A stretch of DNA of 15,523 nucleotides from Clostridiales bacterium (lineage in GTDB: Bacteria > Bacillota > Clostridia > Oscillospirales > Oscillospiraceae): NCBI GenBank assembly GCA_003533405.1, contig DQDL01000087.1:1-15523 (forward strand), written 5' to 3'. Shown here in pieces: positions 1-6,832 of the stretch. How positions within the stretch are numbered: the stretch's first letter is position 1; every line of letters starts with the position of its first letter. The notes under the pieces were generated by a model. That model saw only the letters and a program-made list of their open reading frames with translations. It had not been told where the DNA came from and ran no database searches. A program made the position numbers and the translations under genes.

Positions 1-83
1 ATATATGGGCTAGGGGTTTAGCGAAGCATGAGCGGAAAGCTGCCCGTCAAAACCGATAGGTGTTCGACTCCCGTCAACTCAAC
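1..83. repeat. 3' portion of a dispersed structured repeat (copy 1, cut by window edge)
   Basis: Bases 1-66 are identical to 6744-6809; similarity then continues with scattered differences (67, 71, 74, 75, 80, 83). This is the 3' part of the element that is complete at 6575-6823; its 5' part lies off the window. Bases 62-79 correspond to the 3' arm of the long closing stem of copy 2. Here that arm differs at four positions, so the missing 5' arm would test for compensatory change. The fragment lies just upstream of the Pho-type promoter of the response regulator. Orientation of any transcript is unknown. Confidence 0.85.
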
Positions 84-133
84 CTACGGAAAAATTGCGA
101 TTTGCAGGTTGAAATCAGCGAATAATTTTGCAT

Positions 134-188
134 TTTACACGGATTTTACAATTACCGTCTGTCCATTTTTACAATTATGGGGTATTAT
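134..188 (+). promoter_or_regulatory. Pho-box type promoter of the two-component operon
   Basis: TTTACA boxes occur at 134-139, 145-150 and 168-173, followed after 9 bases by a TATTAT -10 box at 183-188. There is no good -35 hexamer at the usual 17-base distance, which fits activator-dependent initiation. Exactly the same spacing is found before the HAD phosphatase (12207-12261) and pstS (13136-13190). PhoB/OmpR-family regulators are known to bind direct repeats spaced about 11 bp. Autoregulation by the adjacent response regulator is inferred. Confidence 0.75.
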
Positions 189-209
189 CTTACCATAAAG
201 AAAAGCAAT

Positions 210-214
210 GGAGG
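210..214 (+). promoter_or_regulatory. RBS fixing the response regulator start
   Basis: GGAGG lies 7 bases before the ATG at 222. It sits inside the longer open frame that begins at 177, and so argues for 222 as the true start. The receiver domain also begins correctly from 222. Confidence 0.8.
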
Positions 215-221
215 CACAAGC

Positions 222-893
222 ATGATTTACTGCGTTGAGGATGAGGGCAGCATCCGTGATCTGATGCTGTACACTTTGAATATGGCGGGCTTCGAAGCGC
301 AGGGCTTTGCAAGCAGCGAGCCGTTTTGGGACGCTATGAAAAAGGAGCGTCCGGAGCTCATTTTGCTTGACATCATGCTGCCCGGCGAGGACGGCATCGC
401 CGTTCTGCGCAGACTGCGCTCTTCGCCGGTGACGGCCGACATTCCCGTTATCATGGCGACGGCCAAGGGCAGCGAGTACGACCGTGTCGTGGGGCTTGAT
501 TTAGGAGCAGATGACTACTTATCAAAACCGTTCGGCATGATGGAGATGGTCTCCCGTATCAAGGCGGTGCTGCGCAGGGCAAACCCCAAGTCCGCCGCAC
601 CGGCGGTGCTGTCGCTGGGCGATATATCGCTCGACCCGACGAGACACAGCGTGGCATCCGGCGGTCGTGAGGTCGTGCTGACGCTCAAGGAATATGACCT
701 TCTGAAGCTTCTTCTTGAGCACCCGGGTCAGGTGTTTACGAGAGAGCATCTGCTTAGCTCCGTCTGGGGCTCGGACTTCATCGGCGAGAGCCGCACGGTG
801 GATGTGCACATCGGCACGCTGCGCACAAAGCTCGGCGCTGCCGGACGGCAGATACAGACGGTGCGAGGCGTTGGCTACAAGCTTGAGGTGTGA
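222..893 (+). CDS. PhoB/OmpR-family response regulator
   Basis: This is a two-component response regulator of 223 residues, a normal length for an OmpR/PhoB protein. The receiver domain spans about residues 1-115: acidic pocket E6/D7, phosphoacceptor D50 in LLDIMLPGEDG, T80, and K102 in the SKPF motif. A winged-helix DNA-binding domain spans about residues 130-222, with the LTLKEYDLLKLL start, the RTVDVHIGTLRTKL recognition-helix region and the final VRGVGYKL wing. The start at 222 is preferred to 177 because of GGAGG at 210-214 and because the extra 15 residues do not belong to the fold. The sensor kinase follows at once with a shared GAGG. The Pho-type promoter before it and the same promoter grid before pstS suggest that this is the PhoB/PhoP-type phosphate regulator. 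That role is inferred; OmpR-family proteins look alike by sequence. Confidence 0.93.
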   Translation: MIYCVEDEGSIRDLMLYTLNMAGFEAQGFASSEPFWDAMKKERPELILLDIMLPGEDGIAVLRRLRSSPVTADIPVIMATAKGSEYDRVVGLDLGADDYLSKPFGMMEMVSRIKAVLRRANPKSAAPAVLSLGDISLDPTRHSVASGGREVVLTLKEYDLLKLLLEHPGQVFTREHLLSSVWGSDFIGESRTVDVHIGTLRTKLGAAGRQIQTVRGVGYKLEV

Positions 894-895
894 GC

Positions 896-2242
896 ATGAG
901 TAAGAAAATTTTCAATTCCATATGGATCGTCGCACTTGCGGTGCTTTTGGCATCGCTGGTGTTCATCATGGGCATGACCTACAGCTATTTCTCCGATGTG
1001 CAGGAGGCTCAGCTTCGCATCGAGACCGAGCTTGCGGCAAAGGGTGCCGCCATGGACGGCACGGATTATCTTGAAGGGCTCGGTAAGAAAAATTACCGCA
1101 TCACATGGATAGACAAGGACGGCACGGTGCTTTACGACAGTCAGGCAGACTCCGCCGAGATGGAAAACCACCTTGAGCGTGATGAGGTCCGGCAGGCGCT
1201 CGAGACCGGTCACGGCGAGAGCAGCCGCTACTCCAAGACGCTGTCCGAGGAGCTGCTGTACTGCGCCGAGCTTCTGCCAGACGGCACGGTGATACGCCTT
1301 TCGAGCGTGCGCTCAACGGTTCTTATGCTGCTATTAGGCTTTGCGCAGCCTATCGCCATCGTTGCGGTGCTCGCACTTGCGCTGAGCTTCTGGCTTGCCT
1401 CCCGACTGTCCAAAAAAATAATCGAGCCTATAAACGCCCTTGACCCGGACAACCCCTCGGACTACATCGGCAAGGAGGCGTACACCGAGATAGAGCCGCT
1501 TCTGCTCAAGATGCGGGCGCAGCAGAACGAGATAGCGAAAAATCAGGCGGAGCTTGAGAAAACCTCGCAGATACGGCAGGAGTTCACCGCCAACGCTTCG
1601 CACGAATTGAAAACTCCGCTGCACGCAATTTCCGGCTATGCCGAGCTTCTGGAAAACGGCATGGTCAAGCAGTCGGACATCCGCCCGTTCGCCGGAAAGA
1701 TACGCCTTGAGGCGCAGCGCATGACGCAGCTGGTGGGCGATATCATCGACCTTACGCAGCTTGACGGCGGAGCCGACGGCATGCAGTGGGAGCTGTGCGA
1801 CCTCAAGTCCATCGCCGAAAACGCCGCCGACAGCCTGCAAAGCGCCGCTGCGGAAAACTCGGTCGAGCTCACGGTCAGAGGCGAGAGCGCCTCGGTGCGG
1901 GGCATCCCGCAGGTGCTGTACAGCATCGTGTACAATCTGTGCGACAACGCAATTAAATATAACCGCCCCGACGGCAAGGTGAGCGTGTCGGTCGCAAAGG
2001 AGCCGAGCAGCGTGCGCCTGACCGTCGCCGACACCGGCATCGGCATCTCCGAGGAGCACCAAAGCCGCATATTCGAGCGCTTCTACCGAGTTGACAAGAG
2101 CCGCTCCAAAGAAGTCGGCGGCACGGGTTTGGGACTTTCCATCGTAAAGCACGGACTCATGATACACCGAGCCCGCCTTGAGCTTGACAGCGTCCCCGGC
2201 AAAGGCACGACATTTACGGTACACTTCCCGAGTGCGGAATAA
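896..2242 (+). CDS. PhoR-like membrane sensor histidine kinase
   Basis: This is a transmembrane histidine kinase of 448 residues. TM1 is about residues 9-31, followed by an extracytoplasmic region of roughly 110 residues, TM2 about 141-167, and a linker with a weak HAMP-like sequence (IIEPIN). The catalytic core is complete: H-box with H236 in NASHELKTPL, N-box NLCDNAIKYN (347-356), G1 DTGIGI (379-384), F-box FERFYRVD, and G2 GGTGLGL (408-414). I see no clear PAS domain, which many PhoR proteins have. The ATG at 896 lies 7 bases after GAGG (885-888). A GTG at 890 overlaps the regulator's stop but is only one base from that site, so 896 is preferred. The kinase is cotranscribed with the response regulator and is probably its partner. 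A phosphate-sensing role is inferred from the promoter and from the pst genes at the other end of the window. Confidence 0.93.
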   Translation: MSKKIFNSIWIVALAVLLASLVFIMGMTYSYFSDVQEAQLRIETELAAKGAAMDGTDYLEGLGKKNYRITWIDKDGTVLYDSQADSAEMENHLERDEVRQALETGHGESSRYSKTLSEELLYCAELLPDGTVIRLSSVRSTVLMLLLGFAQPIAIVAVLALALSFWLASRLSKKIIEPINALDPDNPSDYIGKEAYTEIEPLLLKMRAQQNEIAKNQAELEKTSQIRQEFTANASHELKTPLHAISGYAELLENGMVKQSDIRPFAGKIRLEAQRMTQLVGDIIDLTQLDGGADGMQWELCDLKSIAENAADSLQSAAAENSVELTVRGESASVRGIPQVLYSIVYNLCDNAIKYNRPDGKVSVSVAKEPSSVRLTVADTGIGISEEHQSRIFERFYRVDKSRSKEVGGTGLGLSIVKHGLMIHRARLELDSVPGKGTTFTVHFPSAE

Positions 2243-2277
2243 TGAAAAATCCCCGACAACAGTCGGGAATTTTTCAT
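2242..2277. terminator. Bidirectional intrinsic terminator between convergent genes
   Basis: A 16-base stem (2242-2257 with 2262-2277, one mismatch, loop AACA) has a GC core flanked by A-run and T-run arms, so it can end transcription on both strands. It lies directly after the kinase stop and overlaps the end of the convergent HPt-like gene. Confidence 0.9.
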
Positions 2278-2621
2278 GCCGAATAGATTATTTCGTTCAT
2301 TTTATTTTTCTTTGCGACAAGCAGGCGGACGAGCCTGCCAAGCTCCCTGCCGCCGTTCTCGGCGGAGGCGAAAATGCTGTCATTGAGATAGTACATTTCC
2401 CGCATGCCGAGATTGTACAGCACTCTGCTGAACGAGCAGGCGTACATTTTGCATTTATCGATATTGTTGCTGCGGTACGCCCTTTCCATCTTCTGCGGGG
2501 TGTCGTCCTCGGCAAACTGACGCAGACTGCTTATGTACAGCTCCTCTTCGTCATAGCTTGTCTCGAGTCCCTTGCCGATATCGCAGCCGGCATCGGCCAA
2601 TTTACTTATAACCGCATTCAT
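2274..2621 (-). CDS. HPt-like protein with Cys in place of the phosphoacceptor His
   Basis: The protein has 115 residues and no signal peptide or membrane segment. Its layout resembles a single HPt (histidine phosphotransfer) domain: a D14-x-x-x-G-L opening, a DEEELY segment (24-29), the SSLRQFAED helix, then YACSFSRVLYNLG (60-72) where HPt domains usually carry a motif of the type HALKSxSxxIG. At the expected histidine position this protein has Cys62, so canonical His phosphotransfer would not work. It may be a pseudo-HPt acting as a binding decoy or adaptor. The homology is my reading of the pattern, not a search result. The start is well supported: AAGGAG, overlapping the stop of the upstream phosphatase, lies 6 bases before the ATG. 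It is the last gene of the minus-strand operon and converges on the sensor kinase. Confidence 0.7.
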   Translation of the reverse strand: MNAVISKLADAGCDIGKGLETSYDEEELYISSLRQFAEDDTPQKMERAYRSNNIDKCKMYACSFSRVLYNLGMREMYYLNDSIFASAENGGRELGRLVRLLVAKKNKMNEIIYSA

Positions 2622-2631
2622 TGGCAGCTCC

Positions 2632-3441
2632 TTAAATCAGGTAGTTACGCCTGAGCCTTTGCTTTCTTTCCTCGGTCACGCCGAGCTTCTGCCGGATATA
2701 CTCGCCAACGCTGCCGCACATGCGCACCATGGTGTCAAACGCTGCGGCAAGATACTCCTCGTTCGTGGTATTGAGCCAGTATATCGACTCGATGACCCTG
2801 TCGTCGTTTGTAAACTCACGGCAGGCCTCGGTCGCCGATCGTATCTCATCGGCGCAGCGTGTGCCGGTCAGGAGATAGTCCTCGACTATGCTGTCCATGG
2901 ACGCACCCAGCACATACAGTATAAGCGCCGACGCTATGCCCGCTCTGTCCTTGCCCATGGCGCAGTGCCACAGCACCGCACCCTGCTTGCTGCTTTCCAG
3001 CAGGCGGAAAAAGCGGCTGTAGTTTTTTATTGCGCTGTCGCTTTCTACGAGCAGCGGGTACAGCGAGCGCATAACGGCAAAGCCGTTTGATCCGAGCTTC
3101 TCGGCATAGTCGGGTCGGGAAAACGCCTTGTAGGGATCCTCTATCGACTCACGGGTTATGCCGGGAAGCAGCCCCTCAATGACGGGCAGGTGCATATAAA
3201 GCACGCCGTCGACCTGCCGATCGGACTTGAGCTCACGCTCGTTATCGGTGCGAAGATCGATTACCGTGTGCAGTCCGATGCTGCGAAGGTAGCGCTCATC
3301 GTTTGGGCTGAGCCTGCTCAGCTCGCCCGAGCGGATGAGCCTGCCGCTTTGCACACGCAGACCCTCGGCGGCGGGGATACCGCCGAGGTCGCGTGCGTTC
3401 AGCGAGCACTCAAGAATTACCTCGGGTGCGTAATTTGTCAT
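2632..3441 (-). CDS. Tyrosine-phosphatase-family protein (Y_phosphatase3-like)
   Basis: This 269-residue cytoplasmic protein has the CX5R signature HCAMGKDRAG, with nucleophile C160 and phosphate-loop R166. An upstream NARDLGGIP motif (15-23) and VIDLRTDNERE (60-70) are typical of the bacterial protein-tyrosine/dual-specificity phosphatase family PF13350. The start is the ATG at 3441, which overlaps the stop of the preceding dehydrogenase gene as ATGA, so translation is probably coupled. The longer open frame further upstream is only read-through into the dehydrogenase gene. Substrates in this family range from phosphoproteins to phosphoinositides and small phosphoesters. In this operon a metabolic phosphate ester or a regulatory phosphotyrosine are both possible. 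The HPt-like gene follows 10 bases later. Confidence 0.9.
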   Translation of the reverse strand: MTNYAPEVILECSLNARDLGGIPAAEGLRVQSGRLIRSGELSRLSPNDERYLRSIGLHTVIDLRTDNERELKSDRQVDGVLYMHLPVIEGLLPGITRESIEDPYKAFSRPDYAEKLGSNGFAVMRSLYPLLVESDSAIKNYSRFFRLLESSKQGAVLWHCAMGKDRAGIASALILYVLGASMDSIVEDYLLTGTRCADEIRSATEACREFTNDDRVIESIYWLNTTNEEYLAAAFDTMVRMCGSVGEYIRQKLGVTEERKQRLRRNYLI

Positions 3442-4886
3442 AGTCCTGCGTCCATGCCCTCGGCTCTGTCGATTATCATCTGCACGAAGTCGTCGTTCCA
3501 AACGCCGGCAAAGTACAGAAGGTCGATGACGGAGAAGCGGTTGCGCATGAGGTTGCAGTTGGTCATTGCCCAACGAGCCGTCTTTGCGTCAACGGGGTAG
3601 TTGAGGACGCTGTAGCGGGTCGGAGCATTTGCATTGTGCATGCATGCGGCAATGTACTCGGGCTTCTTGACCCACGGCTCGACGGTCTTTTTGAACTCAT
3701 CGAAGTTATCAAGGAACGCCTTGAACTTTTCCTTGTTCTCATGCCACTTTGCAAGCTTCTTCTGATAGTCCGACCAGCACTCGTCGGCTGCCGAATGGGT
3801 GTCATCGAGCCAATCGAAGGCCTCACGCACCTTCGGCTCCATCTCCTCGGCGCTGGGATAGCACTTATCAAGGTCGACGCTCTTGGGGTCGAACTCGTTG
3901 AGCAGGTAATCCCAGATGATGCAGGAATTGATGCCGGAAACGGCGACCTGCGTGCCGTGGTAGCAGATGCCGGTGTGGCGAACCTTGGACGCCATGTCGA
4001 TGAGGTGGCTCATGACATGCTCCGAGCCCGAAGCAGGAGAGCTCTGGTCGGCAAGGCCCATGGAAAGGCCGCTTAAGGTCAGCACATTTGCAAGGTCGTA
4101 AAGCACCTTGCCGTCGCCGTCGGCGAGCTTTGCCGAGTTTTCCAGCAGCTCCTCGCACTGGGTGCGGATCATGTCCGAGGGAGCGGTGTGGAAGCCCGAG
4201 CTCATGCCGAGAACGCTGCCGAGATACCAGTCAACGGGCGCCGTCCATGTTGCGATAAGGTCGCCGTAGCCGGAGACATTCATCTCCGCCGGAGCGGCCT
4301 CGACGATGTCAAGGTCGATGATGAGAATGTCGGGGTAGCGGGAGTGTACGGTCCTCTTTACGCCGGAGAAGAGCATGACGGAGGAGTTATCCGAAAATGC
4401 GTTGACGGAAAGAGCCGACTGCACGATAACAAGCGGCAGTGGGTGCTCGTGGTCTGCCGTGTAGGTGGAATACTTGCACAGGTCGCAGATGGTGCCGCCG
4501 CCGATACCGACGACACAGTCAACGCCCGCAAAATGCTCCGCAACGGCTGCGGCGTTTTCGGGGGTGCAATGTACAATGCTGTCATCGGGCTCTCTTACGA
4601 CGAACCACTCGACCTCATACTTTGTCTTGAGCAGCTCATATACACGCTGCTTGACCGAACGGTCGGCGCTGTCACGGAAGTCGACCGGACCGGTAACAAG
4701 AAGGACCTTCTTGCCCTCGGTGAGCGATGCGACGGCATCGCAGATGCCCTCGACCGCACCGGAGGAAATGCAGATATCCTTCATATCGATGGAGCAGAGA
4801 ATTTCGGAGTTTTCCTGCTCCTTCATGACCTTTTCAAGCTCACGAAGCTTTGTCGCATCCGCTCTGATCAAACGAGAATCTATCAT
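3438..4886 (-). CDS. Long glycerol-1-phosphate-dehydrogenase-like enzyme (Fe-ADH/DHQS fold)
   Basis: This 482-residue enzyme belongs to the NAD(P)-dependent, metal-binding dehydrogenase superfamily that includes EgsA/AraM sn-glycerol-1-phosphate dehydrogenase and glycerol dehydrogenase. Visible motifs are GIGGGTICDLCKYST (nucleotide phosphate loop, GGGT at 129-132) and three likely metal ligands: D209 in SGYGDLIATWTAPVDW, H290 in SGSEHVMSH, and H310 in CYHGTQVAVS. It is clearly longer than typical AraM (about 390-400 residues), with additional N- and C-terminal sequence. The substrate loop (SALSVNAFSDNSS, 157-169) differs from the SxDG loop of its paralogue at 9324-10571, so the two may act on different substrates. 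AGGAAG lies 9 bases before the ATG. The FGGY kinase stops 25 bases upstream and the phosphatase overlaps its end, so all three are probably one transcript. Confidence 0.85.
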   Translation of the reverse strand: MIDSRLIRADATKLRELEKVMKEQENSEILCSIDMKDICISSGAVEGICDAVASLTEGKKVLLVTGPVDFRDSADRSVKQRVYELLKTKYEVEWFVVREPDDSIVHCTPENAAAVAEHFAGVDCVVGIGGGTICDLCKYSTYTADHEHPLPLVIVQSALSVNAFSDNSSVMLFSGVKRTVHSRYPDILIIDLDIVEAAPAEMNVSGYGDLIATWTAPVDWYLGSVLGMSSGFHTAPSDMIRTQCEELLENSAKLADGDGKVLYDLANVLTLSGLSMGLADQSSPASGSEHVMSHLIDMASKVRHTGICYHGTQVAVSGINSCIIWDYLLNEFDPKSVDLDKCYPSAEEMEPKVREAFDWLDDTHSAADECWSDYQKKLAKWHENKEKFKAFLDNFDEFKKTVEPWVKKPEYIAACMHNANAPTRYSVLNYPVDAKTARWAMTNCNLMRNRFSVIDLLYFAGVWNDDFVQMIIDRAEGMDAGL

Positions 4887-4911
4887 TTTTCTGAACTTCC
4901 TTTGCTGTGAA

Positions 4912-6483
4912 TTATGCCTTGTAGTATTTGTTGAAGAACGGCTCGAGAGTGGTGTAGCACTCGAGGTAACGGGCGTATGCCTCGTCGTACTCGGGCTTCT
5001 TGCTGAAGTCGGGCTCGTAGATAGCGCCGAGCTCTACCATGACCTCGGCTGCTTCCTCGAGGTTTGCGAAGTTGCCCTCGGCAACGGAGGCGAGCATTGC
5101 TGCGCCTATCGCAGCGCCCTCGGAGCTCTTGGTGGCCTCAAGGCGCTTGCCGAGTGCGTCGGCCTTCATCTGGCACCAGAACGGGGACTTGGTCGCACCG
5201 CCGACTATACGCACGGTGTCGGCATCGATGCCGAGCTCTGCGAAGCGGTCGACATTGTCCTTAAGGCCGAAAGTGATGCCCTCGAAAACGGCTCTTGCCA
5301 TCTCGCCGATGCCGTGGCTGAGGGTCAGGCCGATGAAGGTACCTCTTGCCTTGCCGTTCCATGTCGGGGTCATTGCGCCGCCCATGCACGGCAGGAAGGT
5401 CAGGCCGTTCGAGCCGATGGCGACATCCTTGGGTGCGATGTAGTTTACAAGCGTTTCCTTTGCTTCGGGATCTACCTTGCCGAGGAAAGAGGTCTCACCC
5501 ATTGCTATCTCGTTCATTTCCTTGTAGCCGGGCTTGCGGAGGATGTTGTCGATAAACCATCTGGTCGAGCCGCCGGAAACGAAGCCGGGGTTCTCGATGA
5601 GCCACAGGCCGGAGTGAGCCGAGTGATGGGTCTCAACAAGACCCTTCTTGTCGAAAACGGGCTTGTTGAAGGTAGCGGCGACGGGCTCTGCCGTGCCGGT
5701 GATATCGCAGACCATGCCGCTCTTGACAAGGCCGGAGCCGAGGCAGGAGCTGTGCTCGTCGCCGGTGCCGACGATGACCTTGGTGTTCGGGGTCAGGTGC
5801 AGACGCTGAGCAATGTCGGGCTTAAGAGTGCCGACGACATTCTCCGCCTTCTGAAGCGTGCCCAAAAGAGCCGGGTCAAGGCCGAACAGTGCGCACATCT
5901 CGGGGTCCCAATCCATCTTTGCGACATTGTAAAGCATGGATGCGGAGGCCTGAGCATAGTCTACTGCGGCAACGCCGGTCATCCAGTAGACCATGTAGCT
6001 GTCGACATTGAGAATGTATTTTGCCTTCTCGAAAATGTCGGGGCGCTCTTCCTTTATCCACAGCATCTTTGCTGCGGTGTGGGTCGAGTCAAGGTTAAGG
6101 CCGGTGACATCAAAAACATGACTTTCGTCCACGGTGGCCTTTATCCTGTCGGTGATGGCCTCGGCACGGCGGTCCATCCAGATAACACACAGGTCGCCCA
6201 GTGCGTTGCCGTCTGCGTCGGCGGCGATGACGGAGTCGTTTATTGCGTCCATGCCGATGGTGCCGATATCCTCGGGAGCAACGCCGCTTTTAGCGACGAG
6301 CTCATTTATAACGCTGGTGAAGGAAACTATATAGTCCGATACCTTGGATTCTGCCCAGTTGGGGTGCGGGGCGGAGTAGTCGTGCGCATGGGACGCTTCG
6401 GCGACTATCTTGCCGTTCGGGTCGACGAGGAAGCCCTTGAGGGACTGGGTGCCAAGGTCGATGCCTATTACATATTTGCCCAT
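4912..6483 (-). CDS. FGGY-family carbohydrate/polyol kinase (xylulokinase-like)
   Basis: This 523-residue ATP-dependent kinase has both FGGY actin-like domains. Motifs are the N-terminal phosphate loop GIDLGTQSLKG (7-17), PNWAES (41-46), WMDRRA (102-107), GTGDEHSSCLG with the likely catalytic base D242, then GTAEP, ARAVFEGITFGLKDN, and a C-terminal GGATKSPFWCQMKADALG followed by an E-G-A-A-x-G-A-A segment. The overall pattern is closest to xylulokinase, but the family also phosphorylates glycerol, ribulose, erythritol and other polyols, so the substrate is not assigned. The start at 6483 follows GGAG by 6 bases; upstream in-frame codons are non-coding leader. A 13-bp hairpin and the structured repeat lie between this gene and the permease gene. 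The dehydrogenase 25 bases downstream may oxidise or reduce the phosphorylated product. Confidence 0.92.
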   Translation of the reverse strand: MGKYVIGIDLGTQSLKGFLVDPNGKIVAEASHAHDYSAPHPNWAESKVSDYIVSFTSVINELVAKSGVAPEDIGTIGMDAINDSVIAADADGNALGDLCVIWMDRRAEAITDRIKATVDESHVFDVTGLNLDSTHTAAKMLWIKEERPDIFEKAKYILNVDSYMVYWMTGVAAVDYAQASASMLYNVAKMDWDPEMCALFGLDPALLGTLQKAENVVGTLKPDIAQRLHLTPNTKVIVGTGDEHSSCLGSGLVKSGMVCDITGTAEPVAATFNKPVFDKKGLVETHHSAHSGLWLIENPGFVSGGSTRWFIDNILRKPGYKEMNEIAMGETSFLGKVDPEAKETLVNYIAPKDVAIGSNGLTFLPCMGGAMTPTWNGKARGTFIGLTLSHGIGEMARAVFEGITFGLKDNVDRFAELGIDADTVRIVGGATKSPFWCQMKADALGKRLEATKSSEGAAIGAAMLASVAEGNFANLEEAAEVMVELGAIYEPDFSKKPEYDEAYARYLECYTTLEPFFNKYYKA

Positions 6484-6513
6484 TTTATTCTCCTTAATTT
6501 TGTCCGTATGCAA

Positions 6514-6548
6514 AATCGCGGCATCGCGTTAAACACGATGCCGCGATT
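6514..6548. promoter_or_regulatory. Perfect 13-bp hairpin in the kinase leader
   Basis: The arms 6514-6526 and 6536-6548 are exactly complementary around a 9-base loop. On the minus strand the stem is followed by a short run of four T before the kinase RBS. It could be a weak terminator for transcripts coming from the permease gene, an attenuator, or an mRNA 5'-end stabiliser that sets kinase expression apart from permease expression. The T-run is short, so full termination is doubtful. Confidence 0.65.
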
Positions 6549-6574
6549 GACATTTGAATATTGATTGAAAACTA

Positions 6575-6823
6575 AAGTTGCCGGGAGTCGGACTCTATCG
6601 TCTGTCGGTGCGTCTATTCGGCATTTTTCTGCTTTTTCAGAGGAAGTCGAAAATTTCTTGAAGCCTCACCGACAGATGCCTTGCAGTTTTGAGGGAGCAG
6701 ATTTTCGTTCAGGCAAAGATAAATCCCGACGGCCATAATGGACATATATGGGCTAGGGGTTTAGCGAAGCATGAGCGGAAAGCTGCCCGTCAAAACCGAT
6801 AGGTGTTCGGCTCACGGTAACTT
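6575..6823. repeat. Complete copy of a ~250-bp structured dispersed repeat (candidate ncRNA or non-autonomous mobile element)
   Basis: The ends form a long closing stem: 6575-6593 pairs with 6805-6823, 18 of 19 positions paired including three G-U pairs. Inside are a perfect 10-bp stem (6601-6610 with 6667-6676), a 5-bp stem (6677-6681 with 6711-6715), and a GGGC/GCCC pairing (6750-6753 with 6785-6788). This last pairing may be crossed by GGTTT with AAACC (6793-6797), a possible pseudoknot. The last third is identical to copy 1 at the left edge. There is no open frame of note. It lies between the permease stop and the kinase leader. It could be a small structured RNA carried by a mobile element, for example HEARO/omega-RNA-like, or a MITE. 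The HEARO idea is a recollection of motif style only and is unverified. Confidence 0.75.
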
Positions 6824-6832
6824 AATATTGTA

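Noticed and set aside
50..80. tRNA-like T-arm sequence at the end of the repeat
   Set aside because: GTTCGACTCC resembles a T-arm, but no acceptor, D-arm or anticodon arm can be folded around it; it is the 3' arm of the repeat's closing stem.
4465..6564. A 699-codon plus-strand open frame covering the kinase and part of the dehydrogenase
   Set aside because: It is antisense to two well-motifed genes, has no domain pattern, and is explained by the absence of certain codons in GC-rich genes on the opposite strand.
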